A stretch of DNA of 64,000 bases from Shimia sp965227725 (GTDB lineage: Bacteria; Pseudomonadota; Alphaproteobacteria; Rhodobacterales; Rhodobacteraceae), in contig NZ_CBDDGH010000004.1 in the NCBI RefSeq assembly GCF_965227725.1, forward strand, positions 372,001 through 436,000, given 5' to 3'. The position numbers were made by a program, and so were the translations under genes. Positions 32,335 to 40,239 of the stretch are shown here, one piece after another; position 1 is the first letter of the stretch; each line of letters opens with the position of its first letter. The notes beneath the pieces are model-generated. The model was given only the letters and a program-made list of their open reading frames with translations, was not told where the DNA came from and made no database searches.

Positions 32335-34271
32335 CAGGTTTTGCCTTTCAGATACCGCTGTTTCGCCGCCTCGGTGCGGCCCATGTCGCGCACCATGGCC
32401 TCTATCGCGGCCTCGTCAGACTTGTCAGCATAGCGGAACTCGCTATCGGCATATCGGTTGATCTCCTGCACCACCATCTCGGTGGTGATCGGAACACGCA
32501 GCTCCGCGATCATCGCCTTTTTGGTGTCGTAGTCCTTCGTCAGGAAAAGATCTGGCTGCTCCATCCATTCGTCAGGCAACTCAAAATCCATCGCCCGCAC
32601 TTTAACTGCGTCAGTGATGTTCTTGATTGCGCGGCCCGTAAAGCGTGGGTCGACCTCTTGAATGGCCTTCAGATAGGTGCCCATCTTGGCAATCGTATCC
32701 AGATCGCCGACCTGCCCATGCACGTGCTCAAACACCTTCAACAACCCCTCCTCATGGGGTCGATTGTGGCTTTCAAAACTGGCGGTCACTGCTGTCTGAA
32801 TGGCCTGCGCTTCAAACAAATCATGGTCGCCCAACGCAATGTCATGGTTCTTGCCCATCAGCAGCGCGAGGATGTCGATGTAATCCTCCCGCGTCTGCGG
32901 CCCATCCACCAGAAACCGCGCCCCAGCCCGCTGGCGCAGCGCGTCATCCACATTCTCAGGGTAGTTGGAAAACATCCCAAAGGTACAGTTTCCGCGCACC
33001 ACCGTGTTTGCCCCGGCAAAGGCCTCCATAAAGACAGCTGTGACCTCCTGTTGCCCGGCCGAGCTCTGCCGGTCTCCGCGTTTGCCGGCGATCTGGTCAA
33101 TGTCATCAATCGTGCCAAAGCCAATCACCTGCGGGTCCAGCACATTGGCCACAAAGGATTTGGCATTCTGACCCGATTTGCCCTGATAGCTGTCGATATT
33201 ATCGATGCCAAAATTCTGGTAGCGGAAGGCATAACCTGCCATCTGACAATAATCGTGGATCATCCCCGCCATCATCTGAATGAGCGTGGTTTTCCCCGTC
33301 CCCGGCGCGCCATCGCCCATGAAGGTGAAGATGAACCCGCCCATTTCGGCAAAGGGGTTCATGCGCCGCTCAAAATCATAGGCCATCAGCATCTTGGCGA
33401 GCTTCATCGCCTGATATTTGGCGATATGGTTGCCCACAACTTCGTTGGGCTTTTTGAAACTCATGGCCAGCGTGGAGCTTTTGGCCGCACGTGCTGGTGT
33501 GAAACCGTCGATGGTCAGATCATCGGCTTCTACCTTCCAGCGCGCGCCAACAAAAGCTTCCAGACGCGGCGCATTTTGGGCGCGCAAGGCCAGCTTCTCC
33601 ATCAACTGTTCCGCAAATGCACAGGCACAGGCAACAAGACGATCCTCGCTGCTCACCAGTACGGCGATGTCCTGATCCAGCTCCCAAAGCGCGCCATGCA
33701 GCGCCAGCTGCGCGTTGTCGGTCAGGATCTCTTCGACCTCACCCACCTCAACCTGCGTTTCTGCGAGATGGGGCGCGAGCAGGAAGGATGTGGTATTGGC
33801 AAAGACATAGCTCGCGGCCAGCGCTTCCGCTGCCAAAAGCTCAGAAAACGCTGTTTTCTTGTCCGCACTCAGACTGCCTGCCAGATTGTCCCGCTTCAGA
33901 TCGGCCAGACCCGCCGCCTCAGAAAAAGTCTCTCCAACCGCCAAGGCAATCGCCAGCGCCCGCCGCAAACCGTGCAACACATTGGCCTGCACCGGCGACA
34001 CCAGCGGGTCTTCCACGCCTGCGCCCTCGATACGTTCCACCAGATGCACCCCTTCAGGCCGTGCAGTTGAACGTGTCACCAAACCCGGCGTGGTCGAGCG
34101 AAACCGCCGGCGTGTGCCAATCCCACTGGATCGTTCCGCCGCCGGGGCCACATCTTTGCCTTTGGCGATGCGCGGCGTGTGGTCAAAGCCTGCAAGCATC
34201 TGCGCTGCGGCGTCATAGTGCTTGCGAATATCCTCTTCGCGCAGCTCCATCTGGTCACTTGTCAGGCTCAT
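32334..34271 (-). CDS. AAA+ ATPase with large N-terminal domain
   Basis: 645 residues. Walker A is GAPGTGKT at 321-328, Walker B FGTIDDID around 385-391, sensor-1 Asn near 436 in FSNYPEN, and candidate arginine fingers at R446/R448 in DDALRQRAGARF. The AAA+ module covers about 290-500, followed by a helical lid. The first 285 residues are not a known domain: a basic disordered segment (about 31-75, RRRFRST) and then an alpha-helical domain (about 90-235). No protease site, zinc finger or helicase motif is present, so it is probably a remodelling ATPase. The central gene of the cluster; partners on both sides are unknown proteins. Confidence 0.85.
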   Translation of the reverse strand: MSLTSDQMELREEDIRKHYDAAAQMLAGFDHTPRIAKGKDVAPAAERSSGIGTRRRFRSTTPGLVTRSTARPEGVHLVERIEGAGVEDPLVSPVQANVLHGLRRALAIALAVGETFSEAAGLADLKRDNLAGSLSADKKTAFSELLAAEALAASYVFANTTSFLLAPHLAETQVEVGEVEEILTDNAQLALHGALWELDQDIAVLVSSEDRLVACACAFAEQLMEKLALRAQNAPRLEAFVGARWKVEADDLTIDGFTPARAAKSSTLAMSFKKPNEVVGNHIAKYQAMKLAKMLMAYDFERRMNPFAEMGGFIFTFMGDGAPGTGKTTLIQMMAGMIHDYCQMAGYAFRYQNFGIDNIDSYQGKSGQNAKSFVANVLDPQVIGFGTIDDIDQIAGKRGDRQSSAGQQEVTAVFMEAFAGANTVVRGNCTFGMFSNYPENVDDALRQRAGARFLVDGPQTREDYIDILALLMGKNHDIALGDHDLFEAQAIQTAVTASFESHNRPHEEGLLKVFEHVHGQVGDLDTIAKMGTYLKAIQEVDPRFTGRAIKNITDAVKVRAMDFELPDEWMEQPDLFLTKDYDTKKAMIAELRVPITTEMVVQEINRYADSEFRYADKSDEAAIEAMVRDMGRTEAAKQRYLKGKT

Positions 34272-34339
34272 CTTACATCACACCCCAAAATTCACTCTGC
34301 TTAAAACACGCTCCGAAGGCACGTTTGCTCCGCATCCAT

Positions 34340-35461
34340 TCAATACCTGAGCACCCGCCCCTGCGGGCTCACCACATATTTGTTCACGCTGCCAAATCCC
34401 GGTGGGTTCAGCTCTTCCAGGGCCTGAAAGGGCCGCTGCGGCAGCACAATCGAACGCTCCATCCGTGTGGCGCCAGTGTCTGCCCCGCGCCCGGCAAAGG
34501 GATCGAGCGCAAAGACCTGCCGCTCCACCGTGCCAAACCAGCCAGAGCGCTCTGACTTTACGTCTTCGCTTAGCAGCTCTTCAGTGGTCCAGGCCAAGGC
34601 CCAGTCTTCCCCTTCCGGTGCGCGTGCCGCCTCAAGCACATCACGGATTGGCCCGCTCTGCCGCGTGAATGCGCTGGAATACATCGGCCCGACATGCAGG
34701 CGCTGCAAACGCTTGGGGTGCAGATCGTCAAAACTCTCATCAAAGCCCTTGGCGATGGTCACAAGCTTCAAACCCGCCACCGCCTGCGCCATCAGATGCG
34801 CCTGCACCTCTGGCCAGCGCCGCTCATCCTTGGGCAAGGCCCGCTTGCCTGTGTCCTCAAGCTCCATGAGGTAAATCGTCGGCAGATTGACCTGACTGTC
34901 ATAAACCGCCCAATGCAGCAGAAACTTGCGTCGCCGCTCAGAGAGATTGCCCAGCCACAGCACCTCAGGGTGGTTCTGCGCCCAGAACAGCTCTCCCTTG
35001 AGCAACTCCTCATAATAAAGCCGCTGGCTCAGCGCGAATTGCAGCTTTGTTGGGATCTCCTGATCGCCAATAATGGTGCGCAGCATGTCGTTCTTCAGCG
35101 CCTCCGCATCCGGCATATTGCGCAGATGGCTTTCGGCCTGCTGAGCATCATTGGCCATCACCAAGAGCTCATTGAACATCGGAAAGCCGCTTTCGACAGC
35201 ATCCATTGCGAGGCTGCCAAAGAACTGCCCGGTCTGCCGCCCCACCAACAGATACTTCATGCTCAGCGCTTTGAACGTGTAGCCAATGGAGGCCAGATAA
35301 CGCGTGAGAATTTTCACCTCATCGGCGCGCATCTCGCCCTCCGCCTCACGTGTCGCTACCACCTGCGTCAGATGCTCCGTGATCCGCGCAAACTTCTGAA
35401 AGTACCGGCGCGAGGCATGTGTTTCCATCAGCGCGGCGTGGTCGTTGATTGTGTCAGTCAC
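34340..35461 (-). CDS. Uncharacterised 373-aa protein of the AAA+ cluster
   Basis: 373 residues, soluble and mostly helical up to about residue 200 (for example FQKFARITEHLTQVVATREA and HLRNMPDAEALKNDMLRTII), then a more mixed C-terminal part with the tail FGSVNKYVVSPQGRVLRY. No family or catalytic motif is recognised. The start shown is a GTG without a convincing ribosome site; the ATG of Met12 (35428) is an alternative. It lies 76 bp after the coiled-coil gene and 68 bp before the AAA+ gene, on the same strand, so it is probably in the same transcript. Confidence 0.65.
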   Translation of the reverse strand: MTDTINDHAALMETHASRRYFQKFARITEHLTQVVATREAEGEMRADEVKILTRYLASIGYTFKALSMKYLLVGRQTGQFFGSLAMDAVESGFPMFNELLVMANDAQQAESHLRNMPDAEALKNDMLRTIIGDQEIPTKLQFALSQRLYYEELLKGELFWAQNHPEVLWLGNLSERRRKFLLHWAVYDSQVNLPTIYLMELEDTGKRALPKDERRWPEVQAHLMAQAVAGLKLVTIAKGFDESFDDLHPKRLQRLHVGPMYSSAFTRQSGPIRDVLEAARAPEGEDWALAWTTEELLSEDVKSERSGWFGTVERQVFALDPFAGRGADTGATRMERSIVLPQRPFQALEELNPPGFGSVNKYVVSPQGRVLRY

Positions 35462-35537
35462 GCTTACGCTGCCATAACAAATATGAGACGTAAAAAGGGA
35501 TTAGAAATAGCCCTAAAGATACACAGAAGATCCTGCA

Positions 35538-36614
35538 TCATGCCCCATACAGGTTCTTATCGTGCTTCTCGACGATCTTCTGGAACCTTCGGGCAAAGCG
35601 TTCATCCGCCTTGGCCTTGGCCGCCAAAACATCACGTGCAAAGACCATGTGTTCCTCATGGGCTTCCATCATATCCGCCATGCGCTGGTTTGTGGCCGTC
35701 CCGATTGCGGCCATGGAGGCCTGCGCCTCTTTGTCGGTTTCCACGCCAATCTCGTTGATGCGGTGCGCGATGTCCTGCTGCTGCGCTGTCTTCAAGGATT
35801 TGGTCAGCGCATCGTAAAGCACCACACGTTGCTTTGTGTCCGTCTGTAGCTTGTTGATCAGCACCATCTGCGTCGCAGCCTGATTTTGCAGACTGTCGAC
35901 CCAGGTTTTGCCTTTTTCGATATAGCGCTCCAGCGTCTGGCTTTTGGCCAGTTTCACCTGCTCTTGCTGCACCAGCTCATTGTAGACCTTATTCAGATCG
36001 GCCAGTTCGGTCTCAAGCTTCGTACGCGCGGCAGCGTCCTGCTCCACCGCAATCTTGTTCTCCAGCGCGATGATCTTGGGGTCCATACCAAGGATCTCCG
36101 CGCGCAGGTTTTCCAGCTCGCCCACAGTGAATTCACGCTCATCTAGCGTCTCGGTGAGATTGTCTTCAACCTTCACCTTCTGCTCTTCCAGCACGGCCAG
36201 CTGACTTTCTAGCAGCTTGGTGATCACATCGGATTTCGCAATCAGATCCTGCAGCTTATCGTCAATGTTGGCGGTCTTGATCCGCTCTGCCCGCATGGAC
36301 TCTGATTTGCCGCGGCTGAAGATGCCCACAAAGCTCTCCCAGCCAGTTTTGTCCCGCATCTGGTCAAAGTCTTTGGAAAACGCCGCCGTCACATCATCAA
36401 GGCCCATGATCAGTTCAGCGATATTGGCGTTCATCACTTCGGTATGGGCATGCACGTCGTCCAGCGTCGCGTTCTCAATATCAATCGCAACATCATTGCC
36501 GGTTTTCATCTTTTCACGTGCCGCATCAATGCGGCCAGTCAAATCCGCAATCTTGCTCTGTGCCGCCGCGACCTGCGCCTGAGATTCGCGCACTTGAGTT
36601 TCAAAATTTGCCAT
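35538..36614 (-). CDS. Coiled-coil protein resembling TelA, first gene of the AAA+ cluster
   Basis: 358 residues from the ATG at 36614 with AAGGGGGTG upstream. Almost entirely alpha-helical coiled coil with heptads from about 5-45, 95-215 and 225-350, and no membrane segment. The layout (long coil with ESQLAVLEEQKVKVEDNL, LERYIEKGKTWVDSLQ, then VLINKLQTDTKQRVVLYDAL and helices repeating to the end) resembles TelA / toxic-anion-resistance proteins (PF05816), with PspA-like proteins as the other possibility. The likeness is by eye only. TelA proteins occur in Ter-type stress systems, often next to AAA+ ATPases. It would give this cluster a membrane-stress character. Confidence 0.65.
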   Translation of the reverse strand: MANFETQVRESQAQVAAAQSKIADLTGRIDAAREKMKTGNDVAIDIENATLDDVHAHTEVMNANIAELIMGLDDVTAAFSKDFDQMRDKTGWESFVGIFSRGKSESMRAERIKTANIDDKLQDLIAKSDVITKLLESQLAVLEEQKVKVEDNLTETLDEREFTVGELENLRAEILGMDPKIIALENKIAVEQDAAARTKLETELADLNKVYNELVQQEQVKLAKSQTLERYIEKGKTWVDSLQNQAATQMVLINKLQTDTKQRVVLYDALTKSLKTAQQQDIAHRINEIGVETDKEAQASMAAIGTATNQRMADMMEAHEEHMVFARDVLAAKAKADERFARRFQKIVEKHDKNLYGA

Positions 36615-36885
36615 CAAACACCCCCTTATTTTCTAATATCTTGAAGCGCATATGGGGAATGTTACGCCCATTTACATCGCCTCTGCAGTCAATTCGAGCA
36701 AACTGTTGCAAATGTGCACGCCAAAGAAAAGAGGAGAGAGGGATTGATACCGCCATAAGGCGATTGAATTTAGAGCTCAGCTTAGAGTTTCAGGTACATC
36801 AAAGCACCCGTAGCAACGATCCTAACGGCAAGCATACGTCAAAGATCATCAGGTTTGTCGCGCCCAACAGGGCGCGACATAACGA
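36615..36885. promoter_or_regulatory. Region upstream of the AAA+ cluster
   Basis: 271 bp with no supportable gene and lower GC content than its surroundings. It should hold the promoter of the minus-strand cluster, but I see no convincing -35/-10 pair. At its far end, TGTCGCGCCC (36856-36865) and GGGCGCGACA (36870-36879) form a perfect 10-bp stem that probably ends the upstream creatinase transcript. Confidence 0.45.
36856..36879 (-). terminator. Hairpin after creatinase gene
   Basis: A perfect 10-bp inverted repeat with a four-base loop starts 6 bp past the creatinase stop on the minus strand. There is no long T-run, so termination may be partial, with read-through into the AAA+ cluster possible. 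Confidence 0.6.
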
Positions 36886-38094
36886 TTATCCAACCACGTT
36901 GAACTCAGGCCCGTAAGGATAGCCCGTGATATTCTCGTTTCCGTCCTCGGTGATCACAAGAATATCATGCTCACGGTAGCCACCAGCACCAGGTTGCCCA
37001 TCGGCAATCGTCAGCATCGGCTCCATGGAGATCACCATGCCCGGTTCTAGTACCGTATCGATGTCCTCGCGCAATTCCAAACCGGCTTCACGCCCATAGT
37101 AATGGCTCAACACACCAAAACTGTGGCCATAGCCAAAGGTGCGATATTGCAGCAAATCGCGCTCCGCAAAAAAGGCATTGATCTGCTCGGTCACTTCGGC
37201 GCAGCTCGCACCAGGTTTCAGCAGAGAAATACCCAGTTCATGCGCGCCGACATTGGCTTCCCAGATTGCAAGGCTCGCTGGATCGACCTCTTCCACAAAC
37301 ATCGTGCGTTCCAGCGCTGTGTAGTAACCGGAGATCATTGGGAAGGTGTTGAGCGACAGGATATCGCCACGCTCAAGAACACGCGCCGTCACAGGGTTAT
37401 GTGCGCCATCTGTGTTGATGCCCGACTGAAACCACACCCAAGTGTCCCGATACTCAGCTCCGGGGAAGCGTTTGGCGATCTCAAGCTCCATTGCGTTCCG
37501 TCCAGCCATGGCAACATCGATTTCGCGCGCGCCGGCCTTCACAGAGTCACGAATGGCATACCCGCCCACATCCGCAACCGCAGCTCCCGCGCGGATCAGC
37601 TCGATTTCTGCGGCACTCTTGTGCATACGCTGCCGCATGGTCTGTTCGTAAAGGTCGACCGTGCTCTTTGGTTTAAGAAAACTGTTCAGCTTGTTTTGCT
37701 GCAGCAGGGTCAGGTGATCCCCCTCATAACCAATCACTGCGCTCTCGCCAGTGATCGAACGGATCGCCCGCCAGTAGTTGTCCCGCTGCCAGTCAGTGTA
37801 GGTGATATTGTCACCATAGCAGCGCCGCCATGGCTGCCCCGCATCGATACCCGCTGAAATCGTCACACACTCTGTTGGCGTCACAACCAGGGCATAGGGC
37901 CGCCCAAAGGCGCAATAGGTGAAGCCAGAGTAGTAGGACACATTGTGCATAGAGGTGAAAACCGCGGCATTTACGCCAGCCTCCACCATAATCGCGCGCA
38001 GACCAGCCACGCGGGCCTCATATTCGGCCTCCGAAAACTGCAACGGCGCTTTCTCGCCATTATGAAACCGATAAAATTCAGGACGTGATGTCAT
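36886..38094 (-). CDS. Creatinase (creatine amidinohydrolase)
   Basis: 402 residues, close to the 403 of Pseudomonas creatinase. It hydrolyses creatine to sarcosine and urea. The two-domain pita-bread fold is visible; YCAFGRPYALVVT, GQPWRR and TDWQRDNYWRA match creatinase well. The catalytic His is at 232 in INTDGAHNPVTARV, the same number as in the Pseudomonas enzyme. The late region YGHSFGVLSHYYGREAGLEL and SMEPMLTIADGQPGAGGYRE is almost diagnostic. GGAGGTCAAC precedes the ATG. No sarcosine oxidase or urease genes are seen here. Divergent from the P1-family peptidase. Confidence 0.93.
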   Translation of the reverse strand: MTSRPEFYRFHNGEKAPLQFSEAEYEARVAGLRAIMVEAGVNAAVFTSMHNVSYYSGFTYCAFGRPYALVVTPTECVTISAGIDAGQPWRRCYGDNITYTDWQRDNYWRAIRSITGESAVIGYEGDHLTLLQQNKLNSFLKPKSTVDLYEQTMRQRMHKSAAEIELIRAGAAVADVGGYAIRDSVKAGAREIDVAMAGRNAMELEIAKRFPGAEYRDTWVWFQSGINTDGAHNPVTARVLERGDILSLNTFPMISGYYTALERTMFVEEVDPASLAIWEANVGAHELGISLLKPGASCAEVTEQINAFFAERDLLQYRTFGYGHSFGVLSHYYGREAGLELREDIDTVLEPGMVISMEPMLTIADGQPGAGGYREHDILVITEDGNENITGYPYGPEFNVVG

Positions 38095-38305
38095 GTTGAC
38101 CTCCGATCAAAGAGGTCCCGGCGTTCAGGACTGTAAAGAGTGTGGCGCATTCTTCATTCAGAATGTGGCGACGCCATCGCCAATGCCTGCGAAAGTCATG
38201 CCAAGGAACACCGCCTCACGCAACAAAAATCCAACTGTCTGCGCGCCCGGAACTCTTGCGCCCAAATTCGAGGCGCCTACTGTGAACGCAAAGAGGAGAG
38301 CGCAG

Positions 38306-39277
38306 ATGCAAACAGGAGCCAGAAATTTGATCACTGATGTGGCTGGGCTTCGTGTCGGCAATGCGCAGGATGCAGTGATTAAGACCGGCACCACCGTATT
38401 GGTTGGCGATACGCCCTTCACCTGCGGTGTCAGCGTGATGGGCGGCGCACCGGGCACGCGCGAAACCGATCTTCTCGCGCCTGACAAAACCGTTCAGAAG
38501 ATTGATGCGCTGACTCTTTCGGGAGGTTCTGCCTTTGGTTTGGATGCCTCATCCGGCGTAGCGGATGCTCTGAGGTCCGCAGGGCGTGGCTTTACCGTTG
38601 GTGATCAGAACATCCCCATTGTACCCGGTGCCATTCTCTTTGACCTGTTCAACGGTGGGGACAAAAACTGGACCGAAAATCCCTATAAACACCTCGGTGC
38701 AGAGGCGCTCGCCGCTGCGTCCGAAAACTTCGCGATGGGCTCTTGTGGCGCAGGGACCGGAGCCACACTGGCCAAACACAAGGGCGGTCTGGGTTCTGCA
38801 TCGATGGTCTTGCCGTCCGGCCACACCGTTGGCGCGCTGGTGGCTGTGAACGCGCTTGGCGATGCATCTCCAGACGGTCAACACTTCTGGGCCGCCCCTT
38901 GGGAGGTCAGCAACGAATTTGGCAATTTGGGTCTCATACCTTCTGTGCCAACAGGTTTACCAAACACCAAGCTCTCCAGCCACAACACCACCATCGCCAT
39001 AGTCGCGACCGACGCAGACCTCACCCAAGCACAATGCACGCGCATGGCCACCGCTGCGCACGATGGAATGGCCCGCGCCTTGGTGCCTTCGCATACCCCA
39101 ATGGACGGGGATCTGATTTTTGGCGTCAGCACAAATGCGAAGCCGCTCGAAGCAGAAGTTGCCGACACCCTTTGGCTCGGCCATGCCGCAGCCACTTGCC
39201 TAGCCCGCGCAATTGCGCGAGGCGTCTGGCATGCGCGTCCGGCCGAGGGTGATACGGTGCCCTGCTTTAGACCCTAG
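38306..39277 (+). CDS. P1 family peptidase (DmpA/S58-like)
   Basis: 323 residues from the ATG at 38306, which has AAGAGGAGAGCGC before it; the frame stays open upstream to 38093 but that part does not match the family. Marks: ITDVAGLRVGNAQDA at the start, LTLSGGSAFGLDASSGVADAL near 68, AMGSCGAGTGATLAKHKGG near 138 and MDGDLIFGVST near 270. This is an Ntn-hydrolase-like fold that self-cleaves into two chains; known members are D-aminopeptidases or beta-peptidases. The substrate here is unknown. It shares a CTAG with the convergent hydrolase gene, where both stop codons overlap. Confidence 0.85.
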   Translation: MQTGARNLITDVAGLRVGNAQDAVIKTGTTVLVGDTPFTCGVSVMGGAPGTRETDLLAPDKTVQKIDALTLSGGSAFGLDASSGVADALRSAGRGFTVGDQNIPIVPGAILFDLFNGGDKNWTENPYKHLGAEALAAASENFAMGSCGAGTGATLAKHKGGLGSASMVLPSGHTVGALVAVNALGDASPDGQHFWAAPWEVSNEFGNLGLIPSVPTGLPNTKLSSHNTTIAIVATDADLTQAQCTRMATAAHDGMARALVPSHTPMDGDLIFGVSTNAKPLEAEVADTLWLGHAAATCLARAIARGVWHARPAEGDTVPCFRP

Positions 39278-40053
39278 CGAAACACCATCCGCGCAAAATC
39301 ACTCTGAGGGTCCGCCAAAACGTCGATGACGTCAAAATGGTGCCTGCCACCCGCCACAAAGAGATCACAGCTCCACGCTTCCGACAGCCAGCGTGCCTGA
39401 TCTAGGAACACGGGCCGTTCATCCGCACCGACCCATACAGTCACATCGATACCTTCTCGCGGTGTTCCAAACACGGGGCTTTCCGTACCGCATTCCGCAG
39501 CGTCCAGCTTCAAATCCGCATTCATTGTGGTCTTCATCAGCGGACGCAGGTCAGACACCGGTGAAATCGGCACCACACGCGTGATCCGACTTGCTACGGC
39601 CTCTGAAAGCACACCTTCACAGGTCATCCGTGCCACCAGATGCCCGCCGGCCGAATGTCCCGCCAAAATGATCGACCCCTCAACCATTTCAGCCGCTCTA
39701 CTCACGGCCTGTGCAACTTGCGCTGTGATTTCTGCAATCCGCACATTCGGGGCCAAGTCATAGGATGGGAGCGCAACGGCCCAGCCATGCGCCACGGCGG
39801 CGCGCGCAAAATGGCTCCAGAAAGATTTGTCGAACCTCAGCCAATAGCCGCCGTGCACAAAGACAAACAACCCTTTGGGTGAGCCCTCAGGCCGGATCAG
39901 ATCAAAGCACTCCCGCGCGCCTTCCCCATAAGCGACGTCAGTTTCTGCCGCCATCGCCACTCGGTAAGCGGCAGCCTCCTCAGACCAACGTGGCGGATAG
40001 GCATCTGCCCCCTCGATATAAGCCGCATTGGCGTAAGCATCATCCCAGTCCAT
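39274..40053 (-). CDS. Alpha/beta hydrolase (kynurenine-formamidase-like)
   Basis: 259 residues. The oxyanion-hole segment FVFVHGGYWLRFDKS and the nucleophile elbow ILAGHSAGGHLVARM (Ser near 133) place it with carboxylesterase/arylformamidase-type hydrolases; the acid and His follow near VGADERPVFL and GRHHFDVIDVL. The catalytic His in RHHFDVI is well placed. The HGGYW motif recalls bacterial kynurenine formamidases, but tryptophan genes are not nearby, so the substrate is open. Cytoplasmic, no signal peptide. It is convergent with the P1 peptidase and divergent from the large exported protein. Confidence 0.85.
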   Translation of the reverse strand: MDWDDAYANAAYIEGADAYPPRWSEEAAAYRVAMAAETDVAYGEGARECFDLIRPEGSPKGLFVFVHGGYWLRFDKSFWSHFARAAVAHGWAVALPSYDLAPNVRIAEITAQVAQAVSRAAEMVEGSIILAGHSAGGHLVARMTCEGVLSEAVASRITRVVPISPVSDLRPLMKTTMNADLKLDAAECGTESPVFGTPREGIDVTVWVGADERPVFLDQARWLSEAWSCDLFVAGGRHHFDVIDVLADPQSDFARMVFR

Positions 40054-40239
40054 ATCGCTCTCCCTCCCCCTAAATCATTCACAAGTTCGCCACCACTCTG
40101 CGTGATCTCGCACACCTCCACAAACTGGTTTTTAGACGAGAGGTTCAAATCAGGCTTTCGCATATCTGTCACAGATCTGTTGCCACCGCGTCATATAGAG
40201 GTGCGACCTGCAAGCCGTTAACCAACACGGAGACTCCAA

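Noticed and set aside
32172..34070. 632-residue open frame opposite the AAA+ ATPase gene
   Set aside because: Shadow frame; the minus strand holds intact Walker motifs, ribosome sites and operon joints.
29663..36614. AAA+ cluster as a type VI secretion, tailocin or gas vesicle system
   Set aside because: No sheath, tube, baseplate, ClpV-type double AAA or gas vesicle protein is present.
36615..36885. Promoter for the AAA+ cluster
   Set aside because: Several TTG-type -35 candidates exist, but none has a convincing -10 at the proper distance.
38158..38487. Minus-strand frame with a hydrophobic stretch between creatinase and P1 peptidase
   Set aside because: Could be a decayed membrane gene, but it largely overlaps the real P1 gene and has no ribosome site or homology that I recognise.
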